Origin: Herbivorax alkaliphila
GTDB lineage: Bacteria > Bacillota > Clostridia > Acetivibrionales > Acetivibrionaceae
Direction of reading: 5' to 3'
Assembly: GCF_030848475.1 (NCBI RefSeq)
Contig: NZ_JAVDDS010000024.1
Location: 1-59,489 of the forward strand
DNA: 59,489 nt
Part shown: positions 9,739 to 17,963 of the stretch, in pieces
How positions within the stretch are numbered: position 1 is the first letter of the stretch
How the letters are laid out: every line of letters starts with the position of its first letter
Translations under genes and position numbers: made by a program
Notes under the pieces: generated by a model
Databases searched by the model: none
The model's input: only the letters and a program-made list of their open reading frames with translations
What the model was told of the DNA's origin: nothing

Positions 9739-11294
9739 GTAATAAAAGATTAGGTGGAGCTGCTGCTATTGTCATGTCATCCATCGTTGTAAGTAGAATA
9801 ACAGGCTATATAAGAGAAATGGTTACTCCTAATGTATTTGGTTTGGGAAGTGTAGGTGATGCATATTCATATGCTTTTAGAATAACAGGACTTATGTATG
9901 ATTTGCTGGTAGGAGGAGCAATTGCAGCTGCGATTATACCTGTTTTAACAGGATATATTTCTAAAAAGGATGAAGAAAATGGATGGAAAGCAGTAGGAAC
10001 CTTTATAAATATAGTAATCATTGTAATGTCATTTGTTTGTGTGCTGGGAATGTTTTTTGCACCTCAACTTATTGGAGGTTTTTCTGGTTTTGAATGTAAA
10101 GAGCAGATTGAGCTTACAGCTGACATAGCAAGGATTTTGTTTCCGTCGGTTGCATTTTTAATGCTTGCAGGAATATCTAATGGAGTGTTGAATTCTTATC
10201 AAAGGTTTGCAGCGGCAGCTTATGGTCCGTCAATTTACAACGTTGGAAGTATTTTAAGCTTAATATTCTTAAGTGGAAAAGGAGGGCCTACAAGTGTTGC
10301 ATATGGAATTATGGCAAGCTCCTTAGTTTATTTTTTATTTCAATTGAGTTTTGCATATAAAAACTTAAAACACTATAAATTTAAAATACATATTAGACAT
10401 TCAGGATTTATAAAACTTATTAAGTTAGCAATACCATCTTTAATGGCATCTTCCGTTGTACAGATAAATGTTATTATTGCAAGTTTTTTTGCTACCTTTT
10501 TTGAACCTGGAAGTATGATAATTCTTAATATGGCAGATAGAACGTGGCAGATGCCCTATGGAATATTTGCACAGGGTATGGGAATAGCAATGCTTCCAAC
10601 TTTATCCGCCTATTTTTCAAAAGAGGAGTTTAAAGAATACAAAAGTACACTTATAAAGTGTATTAAAACAGTTTTATTATTTACTATTCCTTCAGCAGTT
10701 GGTTTTATAGTGTTAAGAGAAAATGTTATTAGAACCTTATTTGATATTACAGGGTTTGACTCAGAAAGCATTGCTCTTGCTGGAAGAATATTAATGTTTT
10801 TTTCTATAGCTCTTTTTAGTCAATCAATTGTTAATGTTTTAAATAAGGCATATTATGCAGCTAAGGATACCATTACACCTCTTATTACTGGTGTATTCAC
10901 AATTGGGTTGAATTTTTTGCTGAGCGTAATTTTTATTAAAGCAACTAATATTGGTGTGGCAGGAATGGCTTTATCATATTCTTTAGTGAGTTTAGTAAAT
11001 GCTTCTTTGCTTTTGATGTTGTTAAATAGAAAGATGAATGGAATTTATATTGGGGATCTTTTGAAATTTTTATCTAAGATTTTTCCAGCCTCTTTTGTTA
11101 TGGGATTAGCAGTATATTTTATAAATACGGCTATGCCTTTTGCAGATTCAAAAATTATGCAGTATATTGGTCTATTAGGTATTATTACTGTTGGAGCAGC
11201 GGTATACTTTGCCATTGTTTTATTATTTAAAGTTGAGGAAGCTTCTTATGCAAAAAATATAATATTAAAAAAGTTTGGGAAAAAGTCTGATTAG
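9735..11294 (+). CDS. murJ: Lipid II flippase MurJ (MviN family)
   Basis: A 519-residue polytopic membrane protein with about 14 hydrophobic segments, the size of MurJ, which flips lipid II to the outer face of the membrane for peptidoglycan synthesis. The N-terminus (SSIVVSRITGYIREMVTPNVFG) is the MviN/MurJ pattern, with further charged loops such as MADRTWQMPYGIFAQGMGIAMLPTLS. The start is a TTG preceded by GGAGGAG and overlaps the cinA stop. MurJ in an operon with cinA is unusual but the reading frame is clear. Paralogous MATE-like exporters of the MOP superfamily are the alternative. Confidence 0.88.
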   Translation: MSNKRLGGAAAIVMSSIVVSRITGYIREMVTPNVFGLGSVGDAYSYAFRITGLMYDLLVGGAIAAAIIPVLTGYISKKDEENGWKAVGTFINIVIIVMSFVCVLGMFFAPQLIGGFSGFECKEQIELTADIARILFPSVAFLMLAGISNGVLNSYQRFAAAAYGPSIYNVGSILSLIFLSGKGGPTSVAYGIMASSLVYFLFQLSFAYKNLKHYKFKIHIRHSGFIKLIKLAIPSLMASSVVQINVIIASFFATFFEPGSMIILNMADRTWQMPYGIFAQGMGIAMLPTLSAYFSKEEFKEYKSTLIKCIKTVLLFTIPSAVGFIVLRENVIRTLFDITGFDSESIALAGRILMFFSIALFSQSIVNVLNKAYYAAKDTITPLITGVFTIGLNFLLSVIFIKATNIGVAGMALSYSLVSLVNASLLLMLLNRKMNGIYIGDLLKFLSKIFPASFVMGLAVYFINTAMPFADSKIMQYIGLLGIITVGAAVYFAIVLLFKVEEASYAKNIILKKFGKKSD

Positions 11295-11481
11295 TAAAAA
11301 AAGATGCAAAATAATATTTTAAATAGAGGATTTAAGAAGAATTTGGCGTAATAAGAAAAATAGTAATAAAATATGATAAAGTGATTAGTTAATATTTAAT
11401 TTATGTGCCAGCATATTATAAACTGATTGGTTAGCATATATATAAGGTTTATACCAGTTTTAGAATAAGATAAAAAAGCTG

Positions 11482-11530
11482 TTGACTTAAAGATATATAT
11501 TGAGGTATAATGAAATAGAACACATGTTCG
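11482..11530 (+). promoter_or_regulatory. recA promoter with LexA-type SOS box
   Basis: TTGACT at 11482-11487 and TATAAT at 11506-11511 are 18 bases apart. Six bases after the -10, at 11517-11530, lies AGAACACATGTTCG, one base off the Firmicute LexA (DinR) operator core CGAACNNNNGTTCG. A repressor there would cover the start point. The transcript start would be near 11518, leaving a leader of about 390 bases before the recA ATG. Confidence 0.85.
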
Positions 11531-11560
11531 AGAAAGTTAGTGCTGACAATATTTAATAAT

Positions 11561-11720
11561 ATCTTATATGTTTTGCTGTAAGCCATCTTACTTAAGCAAG
11601 GTGATATAAGAAGGGTTTAAATAAAAATTCGGTAGGGCATACCGATAATGCTTGTGGAGAGATTGCATCAAGTAGCTCCCTAAAGCAAGAATCTTTCTTC
11701 CTTTAGGGAGAGGAGAATGT
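11561..11720 (+). ncRNA. Structured leader element, copy A (before recA)
   Basis: A 160-base block that is repeated with substitutions before recX (13030-13181). It opens with CTTATAT ... ATATAAG closing an inner GTAAG-CCAT-CTTAC hairpin, continues with AATTCGG and GGGCAT, then TTGTGGAGA. It ends with a long hairpin at 11676-11710 (CTCCCTAAAG paired with CTTTAGGGAG) followed by AGGAGAATG. The CTCCC arm could alternatively pair with GGAG at 11656-11659, giving two mutually exclusive folds. It lies inside the recA transcript. I recognise no named riboswitch in it; it may be a cis-regulatory RNA or a mobile repeat. Confidence 0.6.
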
Positions 11721-11764
11721 CAAAAAGAGTTGATAAAAAAAACAGGAAAGGAGAGAACCCGTGA
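11717..11764 (+). CDS. Tiny ORF 1 in the recA leader (15 codons)
   Basis: ATG at 11717 follows AGAGGAGA and reads MSKRVDKKNRKGENP, a very basic 15-residue peptide, to TGA at 11762-11764. The stop overlaps the GTG of a second tiny ORF by four bases (GTGA). No homologue recognised. The good ribosome site and the coupling argue for translation; the length argues for caution. Confidence 0.35.
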   Translation: MSKRVDKKNRKGENP

Positions 11765-11814
11765 CTAATACTTTATTGGTGTTAGGATGTACCGTGGAAC
11801 ACATGGGAATTTAG
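11761..11814 (+). CDS. Tiny ORF 2 in the recA leader (17 codons)
   Basis: GTG at 11761, preceded by AAAGGAGAG at suitable spacing, reads MTNTLLVLGCTVEHMGI and stops at 11814. It is overlapped 5' by tiny ORF 1. About 95 bases of hairpin-rich leader separate it from recA, including CGCATC/GATGCG around 11827-11853 and the GTGAGCAC (11866-11873)/GTGTTCAC (11886-11893) stem just before the recA ribosome site. It could be a leader peptide; no function is assigned. Confidence 0.3.
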   Translation: MTNTLLVLGCTVEHMGI

Positions 11815-11909
11815 GCCTCTAGAGCATCGCATCAACGACTGAGGTCGGATGCGTTGAATGGGGAAGTGAGCACAAAGTTTAAAAGGTGTTCACAAAACGG
11901 GGAATTGCT

Positions 11910-12950
11910 ATGGATAAACAAAAAGCATTGGAAATGGCCTTTGGACAAATAGAAAAGCAATTTGGAAAAGGCTCTATAATGAAATTAGGTGAAAATTCTC
12001 ACTTAAATGTGGAAACCATACCAACTGGTGCTTTAGGACTGGATATAGCACTAGGAGTTGGAGGTGTACCAAGAGGAAGAGTGGTTGAAATATTTGGTCC
12101 GGAATCATCTGGTAAAACCACTGTAGCACTGCATATGATAGCAGAAGCACAAAAAGCTGGTGGTGAAGCTGCTTTTATAGATGCAGAGCACGCTTTAGAT
12201 CCAGTTTATGCAAAAAAGCTTGGAGTAAACATTAATGATCTTATAGTTTCACAGCCAGATACAGGAGAACAGGCTTTAGAAATAGCAGAGGCTTTAGTTA
12301 GAAGTGGTGCTATTGATATAGTTGTTGTAGACTCAGTTGCAGCCTTGGTTCCAAAGGCAGAGATTGATGGAGAGATGGGAGATTCTCATGTGGGTCTTCA
12401 GGCAAGGCTTATGTCTCAAGCATTGAGAAAGTTATCAGGAGTAATACACAAATCCAAGACAACAGCAGTATTTATAAATCAATTAAGAGAAAAAGTAGGT
12501 ATAATGTTTGGAAATCCTGAAACAACACCTGGAGGAAGGGCACTTAAGTTTTACTCTTCTGTAAGGCTTGATGTTAGAAGAATAGAGACAATAAAGCAAT
12601 CTAATGAAATGGTGGGAAATAGAACCAGAGTTAAAGTTGTAAAAAACAAGATTGCACCTCCATTTAAGGAAGCAGAGTTTGATATTATATATGGTCAGGG
12701 AATCTCTAAAGAAGGTAATATTTTAGATGTTGGTGTAAAGCTTGATATTGTAAATAAAAGTGGTGCATGGTTTTCATATAATGGTCAAAAAATCGGTCAG
12801 GGTAGAGAAAATGCAAAGAATTTTCTTAGAGAAAATCCTGATATTTTAAAAGAAGTTGAGGCAAAAATAAGAGATAATTATAATCAGGCTTTTTTAAATA
12901 GCATTGACTCCAATGATGAAAAAGAAGAGGACAAAAAAAAGAAAGATTAA
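11910..12950 (+). CDS. recA: Recombinase RecA
   Basis: RecA forms nucleoprotein filaments on single-stranded DNA, drives strand exchange and triggers LexA self-cleavage. The 346-residue product shows [20 protein letters not shown] at the N-terminus, Walker A GPESSGKT, the MAW-region Glu, Walker [10 protein letters not shown] and the L2 loop with GNPETTPGG. The frame opens at GTG 11886, but the ATG at 11910 matches the family N-terminus and follows CGGGGAATT, so 11910 is the start; the GTG lies in a hairpin arm. The acidic, lysine-rich tail ([14 protein letters not shown]) is usual. Upstream are a LexA box and a leader of about 390 bases; recX follows in the same direction. Confidence 0.98.
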   Translation: MDKQKALEMAFGQIEKQFGKGSIMKLGENSHLNVETIPTGALGLDIALGVGGVPRGRVVEIFGPESSGKTTVALHMIAEAQKAGGEAAFIDAEHALDPVYAKKLGVNINDLIVSQPDTGEQALEIAEALVRSGAIDIVVVDSVAALVPKAEIDGEMGDSHVGLQARLMSQALRKLSGVIHKSKTTAVFINQLREKVGIMFGNPETTPGGRALKFYSSVRLDVRRIETIKQSNEMVGNRTRVKVVKNKIAPPFKEAEFDIIYGQGISKEGNILDVGVKLDIVNKSGAWFSYNGQKIGQGRENAKNFLRENPDILKEVEAKIRDNYNQAFLNSIDSNDEKEEDKKKKD

Positions 12951-13029
12951 TATAAGTTTTTGACTTCAAGTGGGATAGAGTTCCTGCTTGAAGTTATAAT
13001 TAGAAGCCTTATTGGTTTAGCCGCAGGAT

Positions 13030-13181
13030 ATCTTATATGTTTAGCAGTAAGATATCTTACTTAAGCAAGGTGATATAAGGCAAATTTCAAATAAGAATTC
13101 GGGGCATGTAGTCAAAGTTTGTGGAGATAAGTATCTCTCTCTAAAGAAAGAATTCTTCTTTCTTTAGAGAAGGAAGAATGT
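13030..13181 (+). ncRNA. Structured leader element, copy B (before recX)
   Basis: The second copy of the recA-leader element. The first 49 bases (CTTATAT ... GTAAG-ATAT-CTTAC ... AAGGTGATATAAG) are nearly identical to copy A; the middle keeps AATTCGG, GGGCAT and TTTGTGGAGA. The terminal hairpin at 13139-13169 has a perfect 14-bp stem (CTCTAAAGAAAGAA) although most bases differ from copy A, so pairing is kept while sequence changes. It ends AAGGAAGAATGTAA, a start codon followed directly by a stop, where copy A begins a tiny ORF. The recX start is 26 bases further on. Confidence 0.6.
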
Positions 13182-13207
13182 AAAGATAATGTAATTTGGT
13201 GATTATA

Positions 13208-13834
13208 TTGAAAATAACTTCTATTGAAAAAAACAAAAAAAACAAAAAAATGTTTTCTGTGTTTATCGATAATTCTTATGCTTTTTCTATTTCAGAAGAG
13301 GATTATTTTCGCTTAAATCTATATGAAAAATCATCTATATCAGAGGAAGAAATAGATGATATTAAAAAGTATATTGCTTTAAAATCTGTAAAGTCAAGTG
13401 CTATTAAATGTATTTCATTTAAAATGTTGAGCGAAAAGGAGCTTTTTCATAAATTGGCTTTAAAAGGATATGATGAAGATGTAATAAATATTGCTATAGA
13501 CGAACTCAAATCTATGGGGTATTTAAATGATATGATGTATGCTCAAAAATTTGTTTATGATCGAATGAAATTAAAACCCAAGTCAAAGAAAGTTCTTAGT
13601 ATGGAGTTAAAAAACAGAGGTATATCTCGAGACATTATTGAAAATGTGCTAGATAATCTTGATTACGATGAAGATGTTGTTATAGAAAGACTTCTTAGAA
13701 AGAAATTTGGCAAGTATGACTTAACTGACTCAAAAATCCTAAAAAAAGCATACTCTTTTTTGCTTCACAGGGGCTTTAACTTTGAAAATATTAAGTATGT
13801 TATAGATAAAATGACAAAAGAAAAAGATTGTTAA
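13208..13834 (+). CDS. recX: Regulatory protein RecX
   Basis: RecX binds RecA filaments and limits their activity. The product (208 residues from TTG 13208) has the RecX layout: N-terminal strands (MKITSIEKNKKNKKMFSVFIDNSYAFSIS) and three tandem three-helix repeats (for example SEKELFHKLALKGYDEDVINIAIDELKSMGYLND). Alternative starts are TTG 13196 and GTG 13199; GGTGAT at 13198-13203 is best placed for 13208, and the family N-terminus agrees. It follows recA by 257 bases, most of which is structured element B, suggesting separate control within one transcript. Confidence 0.9.
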   Translation: MKITSIEKNKKNKKMFSVFIDNSYAFSISEEDYFRLNLYEKSSISEEEIDDIKKYIALKSVKSSAIKCISFKMLSEKELFHKLALKGYDEDVINIAIDELKSMGYLNDMMYAQKFVYDRMKLKPKSKKVLSMELKNRGISRDIIENVLDNLDYDEDVVIERLLRKKFGKYDLTDSKILKKAYSFLLHRGFNFENIKYVIDKMTKEKDC

Positions 13835-13932
13835 AAAACAAATCTAAAAAAGTACACTCTAAAAAAAGCCCTCTTGATGTATTTTTGAAAAGAGGAAACT
13901 AATTCTAAACACAAATTGAAAAATTACAAGTA

Positions 13933-14232
13933 TTAAACTTCAGCTAATCCAAATCTTCTCAAGAACCATAAACAAAATCTTTGAACTTTTGTTTTTGGTT
14001 TTTCTAAAGGAACAGCGATGCCTTTAACGATTTTATAACATAGTTTTGCAGAAACAAAGTTTATAGAACCAGTCTTAAACTTTATTCTAATTGTTGGATT
14101 GTTGTTTACTTCTTGATAAGAAATAACCACTGCTTTTCTGTAAACATCGTGTGCACATGGTGCTAAAACCATGTCACCAGGACTTACTAATTTGTATTGC
14201 TTTTTCTCTTTTTTCTTTTTTAATTTAAACAT
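13933..14232 (-). CDS. Small basic protein of unknown function
   Basis: A 99-residue protein on the reverse strand beginning MFKLKKKKEKKQYKLVSPGDMVLAPCAHDVYRKAVVIS. The ATG at 14232 is preceded by AAGGGTG at six bases; a GTG at 14241 would add three residues. After a lysine-rich start there is a small beta-rich stretch (VSPGDMVLAPC ... YRKAVVISYQE ... TIRIKFKTGSINFVS) with a Tudor/SH3-like pattern, then a basic tail. No catalytic motif is visible and I do not recognise the family. It stands alone, opposite to its neighbours. Confidence 0.6.
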   Translation of the reverse strand: MFKLKKKKEKKQYKLVSPGDMVLAPCAHDVYRKAVVISYQEVNNNPTIRIKFKTGSINFVSAKLCYKIVKGIAVPLEKPKTKVQRFCLWFLRRFGLAEV

Positions 14233-14241
14233 TATAATCAC

Positions 14242-15229
14242 CCTTTTTTAAGCTAATTTAACACAGCTTTAAATAGTTCTTTAAACTATAATATTTGTTC
14301 TATTTTGATTTTAGTCCAATTGTACTATTATTACCAAAAAAAATATTTCTGAAAACAGTTTTTAAAAAAATGTTTTAAAGTATTTTATTCTTAATATGTA
14401 GTTTTAAAACTTATCTATTTAATGTATCGGTTATTATTTCAATTATGATAGAATCCAAAAAATATGGAATAGTATAAAGAAAACAAACTTTCCTACTAGA
14501 CTTTATATAAAAAGCTTAGCTTAGAAAGAAAACATAATATTCTTTTTAATAATCTAACAAGTTATAAATATTGATTCTTATAGACCGCTTTAAACTTTAA
14601 AGGTGAAATATATAAATTAAAGCTTAACAAATTCTGTTACTGTGATTTACGTAAAAAAGAAAACAAAACATGAACAATAATAATTTTATAAATAAATATC
14701 ATTAAACAACATATTGCTTAGAGAGATTGAATTGAAGTTTATAGTGTTGTGATTGTAAGAAGTTGAATTATCATGCCATTCAATCCTTTTATTCTCTCAA
14801 TACTTCATTTCAGATATATTTTACTAAAAAAAACAAGAAATATCAAGTGTTTTTGTATATGTTTTAGAACTTTTTTAAAAAAGACATTTGTATTTCATTT
14901 AAAAATGATTTTGTTAATATTAAATTATTTTTATAAAAACTCTATGCATAATTAGAAAAATGTGATATATTGATTTTAATAAAAAGCAGTAAATTGTTAC
15001 AAAAACATAATAAAAAATTATTTAAAGTGTTTCTGTAAAGTAAATAAAACAGTTACTATGAGTCGTTGAGTGATTGATTATAAGACAGACAATTAATAAA
15101 GGGACTTCTAAAGTTTAATATTCAATGTTAAAAAAATATTAATTATAGAAAAAGATAATTTAAAAAGCAAGTTAATTTTATATTTTAAAAGGGGAAGTAT
15201 ATTAAATATGTTAAAGGGGATGTATATTA
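14242..15229. other. Long AT-rich intergenic region, no gene seen
   Basis: Almost 1 kb of very AT-rich sequence between the reverse-strand small gene and the nucleotidyltransferase gene. The only frame, at 14773, would encode 60 residues of low-complexity hydrophobic sequence with no ribosome site and is unlikely to be real. An AGGGGAAG at 15189 and AAAGGGGATG before 15230 serve the next gene. I see no RNA gene, repeat family member or terminator with a clear stem here. Confidence 0.6.
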
Positions 15230-15772
15230 ATGAGCAGAATTAATTTTGCAAATGACAGAATAATTAATCGTGTTACATCTTTACTTGAAAAGTTTTCTGA
15301 AAGTATGTCTGTTGAAGTTATGAGTATCGTTTTGTATGGCTCTAGAGCAAGAGGAGACAATACTTCTCAAAGTGATTATGAGTTTTTGATACTTATAGGT
15401 GATGGTACTCCGTTAGAAAAGTTTATTTCATTTGGAGAAAATTTAAAGCTGACACTTTTAAAGGAGAAGTATATAAATGTAAAGCCTCTCTTTTATACAG
15501 CGGAAATATTTGAGGAAATACTTTATAAAGACAAAATGGTGGGTACATTTCTTTATATGATTTGCAGAGAAAATGTAATTTTATATGACAAATATGGTAC
15601 CTTTATGTCAATTAGAGATAGGCTTTTTAGAAATAATAGAAAAAGAGAAGAGCTGTTTTTAGCACAGTGTGTTGAGTTTGCAAAGTTATTTGGATCTGAA
15701 AAATGGGAAAGAAAGTGGGAGAGAATACTTTTACAGTTTAAGTATCATAGCAGAAGAAGGAGAATTTATTAA
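15230..15772 (+). CDS. Nucleotidyltransferase-like (MNT-type fold) protein
   Basis: A 180-residue protein with the polymerase-beta-like signature GSRARGDNTSQSDYEFLI at residues 41-58. The GS motif is followed by an SDYE in place of the usual SDIDL, so the acidic pair is D-x-E. Such minimal nucleotidyltransferases act on small molecules or proteins (for example AMPylating MNT antitoxins), but no HEPN partner is adjacent: the next gene is murD. The C-terminal half is helical and ends in a basic run (KYHSRRRRIY). Substrate unknown. The ATG follows AAAGGGGATG. Confidence 0.6.
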   Translation: MSRINFANDRIINRVTSLLEKFSESMSVEVMSIVLYGSRARGDNTSQSDYEFLILIGDGTPLEKFISFGENLKLTLLKEKYINVKPLFYTAEIFEEILYKDKMVGTFLYMICRENVILYDKYGTFMSIRDRLFRNNRKREELFLAQCVEFAKLFGSEKWERKWERILLQFKYHSRRRRIY

Positions 15773-15862
15773 AAATACCTTCTAGTAGCTTGGAATAATT
15801 AATATAATTTTAAGGAATAAAAAATAATAACTCTCGATTTTATAGGGAGGAAGGATAAAGGA

Positions 15863-15922
15863 ATGAGAAGCTATTTTGGAAAACAACGTATTCAAAAATG
15901 GCAAATTATTATTTATTCTTAG
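15863..15922 (+). CDS. Possible 19-residue ORF before murD
   Basis: ATG at 15863 preceded by GGGAGGAAGGATAAAGGA reads MRSYFGKQRIQKWQIIIYS to a TAG at 15920-15922, 24 bases before the murD start. The ribosome site is as strong as those of real genes nearby. It could be a leader peptide or the remnant of a longer gene; no homologue recognised. Confidence 0.3.
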   Translation: MRSYFGKQRIQKWQIIIYS

Positions 15923-15946
15923 ATAAGAGTTTGGGAGGATGCAAGT

Positions 15947-17347
15947 TTGAATAATAAGTTAGATGATTTTAAGACCTACATAAAAAATAAAAAAGTTGCT
16001 GTATTGGGAATTGGAATTAGTAATATACCATTAATTAAATATTTGCACAGTTTAGGTGTAAATGTAACGGCGTTTGATAAGTCATGTAAAAATGATTTAT
16101 GTTGTGTTTTAGATGAATTTAAGGAGTTAGACATACAATGTAGTTTAGGTGATGGATACTTAAAAAACTTAAAAGGTTTTGATATTGTTTTTAGAACTCC
16201 GGGAATGAGATATGATATCCCAGAAATTGTTTCGGCAAAAAAAGAAGGTGCAAAGGTTACATCTGAAATGGAAGTTTTTTTTGAATTGTGTCCAGCCGAA
16301 ATTTTTGCTGTTACAGGTAGTGATGGTAAGACAACCACTTCTACACTAATACATAAGATGTTAAAAAAACAGGGCTATAAATCCTGGCTTGGAGGTAATA
16401 TTGGAACACCTCTATTGAGCAAAATTGATAAAATAAAAGATACAGATAAAGTTGTGTTGGAGCTTAGCAGTTTTCAACTTCATACAATGAGTATGAGTCC
16501 TAAAACAGCAGTAATCACCAATCTTTCACCTAATCATCTTGACTTTCATAAATCAATGGATGAATATGTAGATGCTAAGAAAAATATTTTTAAATTTCAA
16601 TCTGCTGGTGATAAGTTAATTTTAAATTTTGACAATGACATTACCAAAAAATTTAAAAGCGAAGCAAAAGGGAAAGTTGTGTATTTTAGCAGAATACAAC
16701 AGTTAAGCAGTGGTGCTGGAATAAAAAATGGCAAAATTGTTTATAAAGATGAAAATAGAGAGGTAGAAGTTGTTGACACAAAGGATATTTCTATACCTGG
16801 TATGCACAATGTGGAAAACTATTTAGCAGCAATTTGTGCAGTAATAGGATATGTTGACGTAGAAACAATACAAAAAACAGCAAAGGAATTTAAAGGTGTA
16901 GAACATAGACTAGAACTTGTTGGAGAAACTGACGGTATAATGTTTTATAATGATTCTATAGCAAGTAGTCCATCAAGAACTATTGCCGGCCTTTTATCTT
17001 TTGGTCAAAAGGTTATTTTGATTTCAGGAGGGTATGACAAAAACATTCCTTATGATGCAATGGGTGAGTATATTGCCAAGAAAGTTAAATCTATGGTTTT
17101 GATTGGTCAGACATCAGATAAAATACATAAGGCCTTAGAGGGTGAAATAGAGCGTACTGGAAAGGGAAAAGATGTTTTGGTCTATAAGTGTGATTCTTTA
17201 GAAGAGGCTGTTAAAAAAGCATATGAATGTGCTCTGTGTGGAGATATAATTTTAATGTCTCCAGCTAGTGCAAGCTTTGATATGTTTAAAAACTTTGACG
17301 AGAGAGGCAAAAAGTTTAAAGATGCAGTTAAAAATATTGTGAAGTGA
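15947..17347 (+). CDS. murD: UDP-N-acetylmuramoylalanine--D-glutamate ligase MurD
   Basis: MurD adds D-glutamate to UDP-MurNAc-L-Ala in cytoplasmic peptidoglycan precursor synthesis. The 466-residue product has the N-terminal Rossmann domain (VAVLGIGISNIPLIKYL), the Mur ATP-binding motif VTGSDGKTTTSTLIHKM, ELSSFQLH, NLSPNHLDFH and the C-terminal NDSIASSPSRTIAGL and ISGGYDKN motifs. The TTG start is preceded by GGGAGGA. It stands apart from a dcw cluster, downstream of the nucleotidyltransferase, and ends shortly before the leftward tRNA genes, from which a shared hairpin separates it. Confidence 0.95.
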   Translation: MNNKLDDFKTYIKNKKVAVLGIGISNIPLIKYLHSLGVNVTAFDKSCKNDLCCVLDEFKELDIQCSLGDGYLKNLKGFDIVFRTPGMRYDIPEIVSAKKEGAKVTSEMEVFFELCPAEIFAVTGSDGKTTTSTLIHKMLKKQGYKSWLGGNIGTPLLSKIDKIKDTDKVVLELSSFQLHTMSMSPKTAVITNLSPNHLDFHKSMDEYVDAKKNIFKFQSAGDKLILNFDNDITKKFKSEAKGKVVYFSRIQQLSSGAGIKNGKIVYKDENREVEVVDTKDISIPGMHNVENYLAAICAVIGYVDVETIQKTAKEFKGVEHRLELVGETDGIMFYNDSIASSPSRTIAGLLSFGQKVILISGGYDKNIPYDAMGEYIAKKVKSMVLIGQTSDKIHKALEGEIERTGKGKDVLVYKCDSLEEAVKKAYECALCGDIILMSPASASFDMFKNFDERGKKFKDAVKNIVK

Positions 17348-17406
17348 TTTAAAGAATTTCTAAAAGTTTTTTAAAAAAGTGAAATCAGATAAAATCTGTG
17401 CAACTA

Positions 17407-17434
17407 AAAAAAGAGTTGGAATTCCAACTCTTTT
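17407..17434. terminator. Bidirectional terminator between murD and the tRNA genes
   Basis: AGAGTTGG-AATT-CCAACTCT at 17412-17431 is a perfect stem flanked by A-runs on the left and T-runs on the right, so it can end transcription from both murD (rightward) and the tRNA unit (leftward). Confidence 0.85.
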
Positions 17435-17520
<86 letters not shown>

Positions 17521-17536
17521 AAAACTATTAAGTTTT

Positions 17537-17612
17537 TGGTGCCCAGAGGCGGAATCGAACCACCGACACGAGGATTTTCAGTCCACTGCTCTACCGACTG
17601 AGCTATCTGGGC
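17537..17612 (-). tRNA. tRNA-Phe (GAA)
   Basis: The reverse strand begins GCCCAGATAGCTCAG, contains the anticodon loop ACTGAAAATCC (anticodon GAA), a GGTTCGATTCC T-arm and an acceptor TCTGGGC followed by A and encoded CCA. 76 bases, middle gene of the unit. Confidence 0.96.
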
Positions 17613-17621
17613 AAAAAACAA

Positions 17622-17698
17622 TGGTGGGCCTTCAGGGACTTGAACCCCGGACCTACCGGTTATGAGCCGGTTGCTCTAGCCAGCTGAGCTAAAAGCCC
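17622..17698 (-). tRNA. tRNA-Met (CAT), elongator type
   Basis: The reverse strand begins GGGCTTTTAGCTCAGCTGG, has anticodon CAT in GGCTCATAACC, a GGGTTCAAGTCCC T-arm and encoded CCA. The first pair G-C and the lack of three G-C pairs at the base of the anticodon stem favour elongator over initiator tRNA; a lysidine-modified tRNA-Ile2 cannot be excluded from sequence alone. Confidence 0.85.
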
Positions 17699-17720
17699 TT
17701 GTTTTTTTGCGACAATGAAT

Positions 17721-17749
17721 AGTATAATAAAAAAAGGCTTCTAAGTCAA
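17721..17749 (-). promoter_or_regulatory. Promoter of the tRNA unit
   Basis: On the reverse strand TTGACT (17749-17744) and TATACT (17726-17721) are exactly 17 bases apart, 23 bases before the tRNA-Met gene. This is a near-consensus vegetative promoter. Confidence 0.85.
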
Positions 17750-17781
17750 GAGTTTTTTTATTATTATTTTATTTAATTTTG

Positions 17782-17813
17782 GGATTTATAAAAACTCTAG
17801 TTTTTGTAAATCC
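17782..17813 (+). other. Hairpin upstream of the M42 genes
   Basis: GGATTTATAAAAACT and AGTTTTTGTAAATCC form a 15-bp stem with one wobble and a two-base loop. It sits between the tRNA promoter and the M42 operon, with no T-run, so it may be an operator or a transcript-end structure. Confidence 0.4.
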
Positions 17814-17963
17814 TATACTGAGAATATGCAGTGTGGTTTCTTTCTGCTTTAGGTAGGAGGATTAGACTGAAAAACAGCCGTCGAAGAAAACTATAGGGTT
17901 TTTAGAAAACAAGAAAATTTAGAGTATAGGGATTTCTAATAATAATGAGGGAGAGGTGGATAA

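Noticed and set aside
11561-11720. Known riboswitch upstream of recA
   Set aside because: Cores I know for TPP, cobalamin, SAM, c-di-GMP, c-di-AMP, ZTP, glycine and THF types do not match; left as an unassigned structured element.
14773-14955. 60-residue hydrophobic frame
   Set aside because: No ribosome site, low-complexity AT-rich sequence, no neighbour context.
15230-15772. MNT-HEPN toxin-antitoxin pair
   Set aside because: No HEPN gene lies next to the nucleotidyltransferase-like gene; the only neighbours are a tiny ORF and murD.
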